From Sulfurovum sp. (GTDB taxonomy: Bacteria > Campylobacterota > Campylobacteria > Campylobacterales > Sulfurovaceae), in contig DQVJ01000072.1 in the NCBI GenBank assembly GCA_015661795.1, positions 1 to 5,974 of the forward strand: a stretch of DNA of 5,974 bases, read 5' to 3'. The stretch's first letter is position 1. Each line of letters starts with the position of its first letter. This document shows, one piece after another, positions 5,322-5,974 of this stretch. A program made the translations under genes and the position numbers. The notes under the pieces are model-generated. The model was not told the DNA's origin. It was given only the letters and a program-made list of their open reading frames with translations, and searched no databases.

Positions 5322-5377
5322 TATAATATTTTTAAAATAGATTGTTTAAATCTAGTAAAACAAAAAAGTGTTACAAT
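5322..5377 (+). promoter_or_regulatory. Candidate icd promoter region (two -10 boxes)
   Basis: TATAAT at 5322-5327 is a consensus -10 giving a leader near 78 bases. TGTTACAAT at 5369-5377 is an extended -10 giving a leader near 28 bases. Neither has a good -35 hexamer. I cannot choose between them by eye; both may be used. Confidence 0.4.
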
Positions 5378-5411
5378 TTCAATACAAAAATTAAAATTCT
5401 AAGGAAAAACC

Positions 5412-5974
5412 ATGTCAAAACTCCCAAAGATCATATGGTCAAAAATTGATGAGGCACCAGCATTGGCTACATACTCATTGTTACCAATAGTAAATGCTTT
5501 CACGAAAGCAGCAGGTGTAGAAGTTGTTGAAAAAGATATCTCTCTTGCAGGTAGAGTACTTGCAGCGATGGGTCTTGCAGAAGATGAGCTTTCTAAATTA
5601 GGTGAAGTTGTACTTCAGCCTGATGGAAATATCATTAAACTTCCAAATATTTCAGCATCTGTGGGGCAATTGAAAGATTGTATTGCAGAGCTTCAAGGTC
5701 AAGGATATGATATCCCTGATTATCCTGAAAATCCAGCCAATGCTGAAGAAGAAGCGATTCAGGCTAAATACAGTGTGTGTCTAGGTTCTGCAGTTAACCC
5801 AGTACTACGTGAAGGTAATTCAGACAGACGTGCAGCTAAAGCAGTTAAAAACTTTGCACAGAAAAATCCACATAGACTTAAAGATTTTTCTGAAAACTCT
5901 AAAGCTTATGTTGCTCACATGGAAGGTAAAGGAGATTTCTTTGCACATGAAAAATCAGTAACTCTTGATAAAGA
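5412..5974 (+). CDS. icd: Monomeric NADP-dependent isocitrate dehydrogenase, N-terminal part (3' end outside window)
   Basis: The enzyme interconverts isocitrate and 2-oxoglutarate plus CO2 with NADP(H) in the cytoplasm. It serves the TCA cycle, or the reductive cycle if this is an autotrophic Campylobacterota. ATG 5412 follows AAGGA (5401-5405) with a 6-base spacer. The open frame runs off the right edge after 187 codons; the family has about 740 residues, so roughly a quarter is present. Hallmarks of the single-chain family are DEAPALATYSLLPIV (13-27), DISLAGR (42-48), NIIKLPNISASV (73-84) and LGSAVNPVLREGNSDRR (124-140). In the last block S126, N129, R133 and R139 match the isocitrate-binding Ser, Asn and two Arg known from the Azotobacter enzyme. 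The stretch between AGR and ELG is several residues shorter than in Azotobacter. It is unrelated to the dimeric Icd of E. coli. It probably has its own promoter after a 241-base divergent spacer. Confidence 0.95.
   Translation, partial: MSKLPKIIWSKIDEAPALATYSLLPIVNAFTKAAGVEVVEKDISLAGRVLAAMGLAEDELSKLGEVVLQPDGNIIKLPNISASVGQLKDCIAELQGQGYDIPDYPENPANAEEEAIQAKYSVCLGSAVNPVLREGNSDRRAAKAVKNFAQKNPHRLKDFSENSKAYVAHMEGKGDFFAHEKSVTLDK

Noticed and set aside
1..5974. CRISPR array, tRNA, rRNA, insertion sequence or attachment site
   Set aside because: I saw no regularly spaced repeats, no cloverleaf or rRNA signature, no transposase or integrase coding sequence, and no terminal repeats with target duplications.

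Overview
The window looks like a chromosomal segment of a Campylobacterota (former Epsilonproteobacteria) chemolithotroph, most like Sulfurovum or Sulfurimonas. This rests on three things: the style of the DnaE protein, a single-chain (monomeric-type) NADP isocitrate dehydrogenase, and a membrane-anchored DUF302 protein of a kind I associate with sulfur-oxidising members of this group. Intergenic DNA is very AT-rich, and the -10 boxes are good while -35 boxes are poor, as is usual in this phylum. The genus is inferred from recalled family sequences, not from a search.

Layout. Positions 1-335 hold the C-terminal two-thirds or so of a YchJ/UPF0225-type SEC-C zinc-binding protein whose start lies off the left edge. 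A short gap (336-424) carries an AT-rich hairpin and then an 18-bp palindrome that overlaps the likely dnaE -10 box. dnaE (425-3994, + strand) is complete and encodes the replicative DNA polymerase III alpha subunit. The catalytic aspartates and an apparently complete set of PHP metal ligands are visible. A 185-bp gap follows, with a perfect 9-bp dyad next to a TATAAT box. Then comes a 202-residue membrane-anchored DUF302 protein (4180-4788, + strand), which ends at a strong 12-bp hairpin.

From 4789 to 5411 the DNA is rich in inverted repeats. It holds a convergent small gene on the minus strand for a 65-residue exported protein (4973-5170), a doubtful 40-codon plus-strand ORF (4854-4976), and the regulatory region between the small gene and icd. 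The most striking structure is a perfect 12-bp inverted repeat (5199-5210 / 5254-5265) whose arms flank the small gene's predicted -10 box. From 5412 to the right edge is the N-terminal quarter of a monomeric NADP-dependent isocitrate dehydrogenase, on the + strand.

The genes do not form one pathway. dnaE is replication housekeeping and icd is central carbon metabolism (oxidative or reductive TCA cycle). The DUF302 protein and the small exported protein are uncharacterised envelope proteins. I see no mobile element, CRISPR array, tRNA, rRNA or clear new multi-gene system. The less ordinary content is the set of dyads near promoters and the small exported protein.
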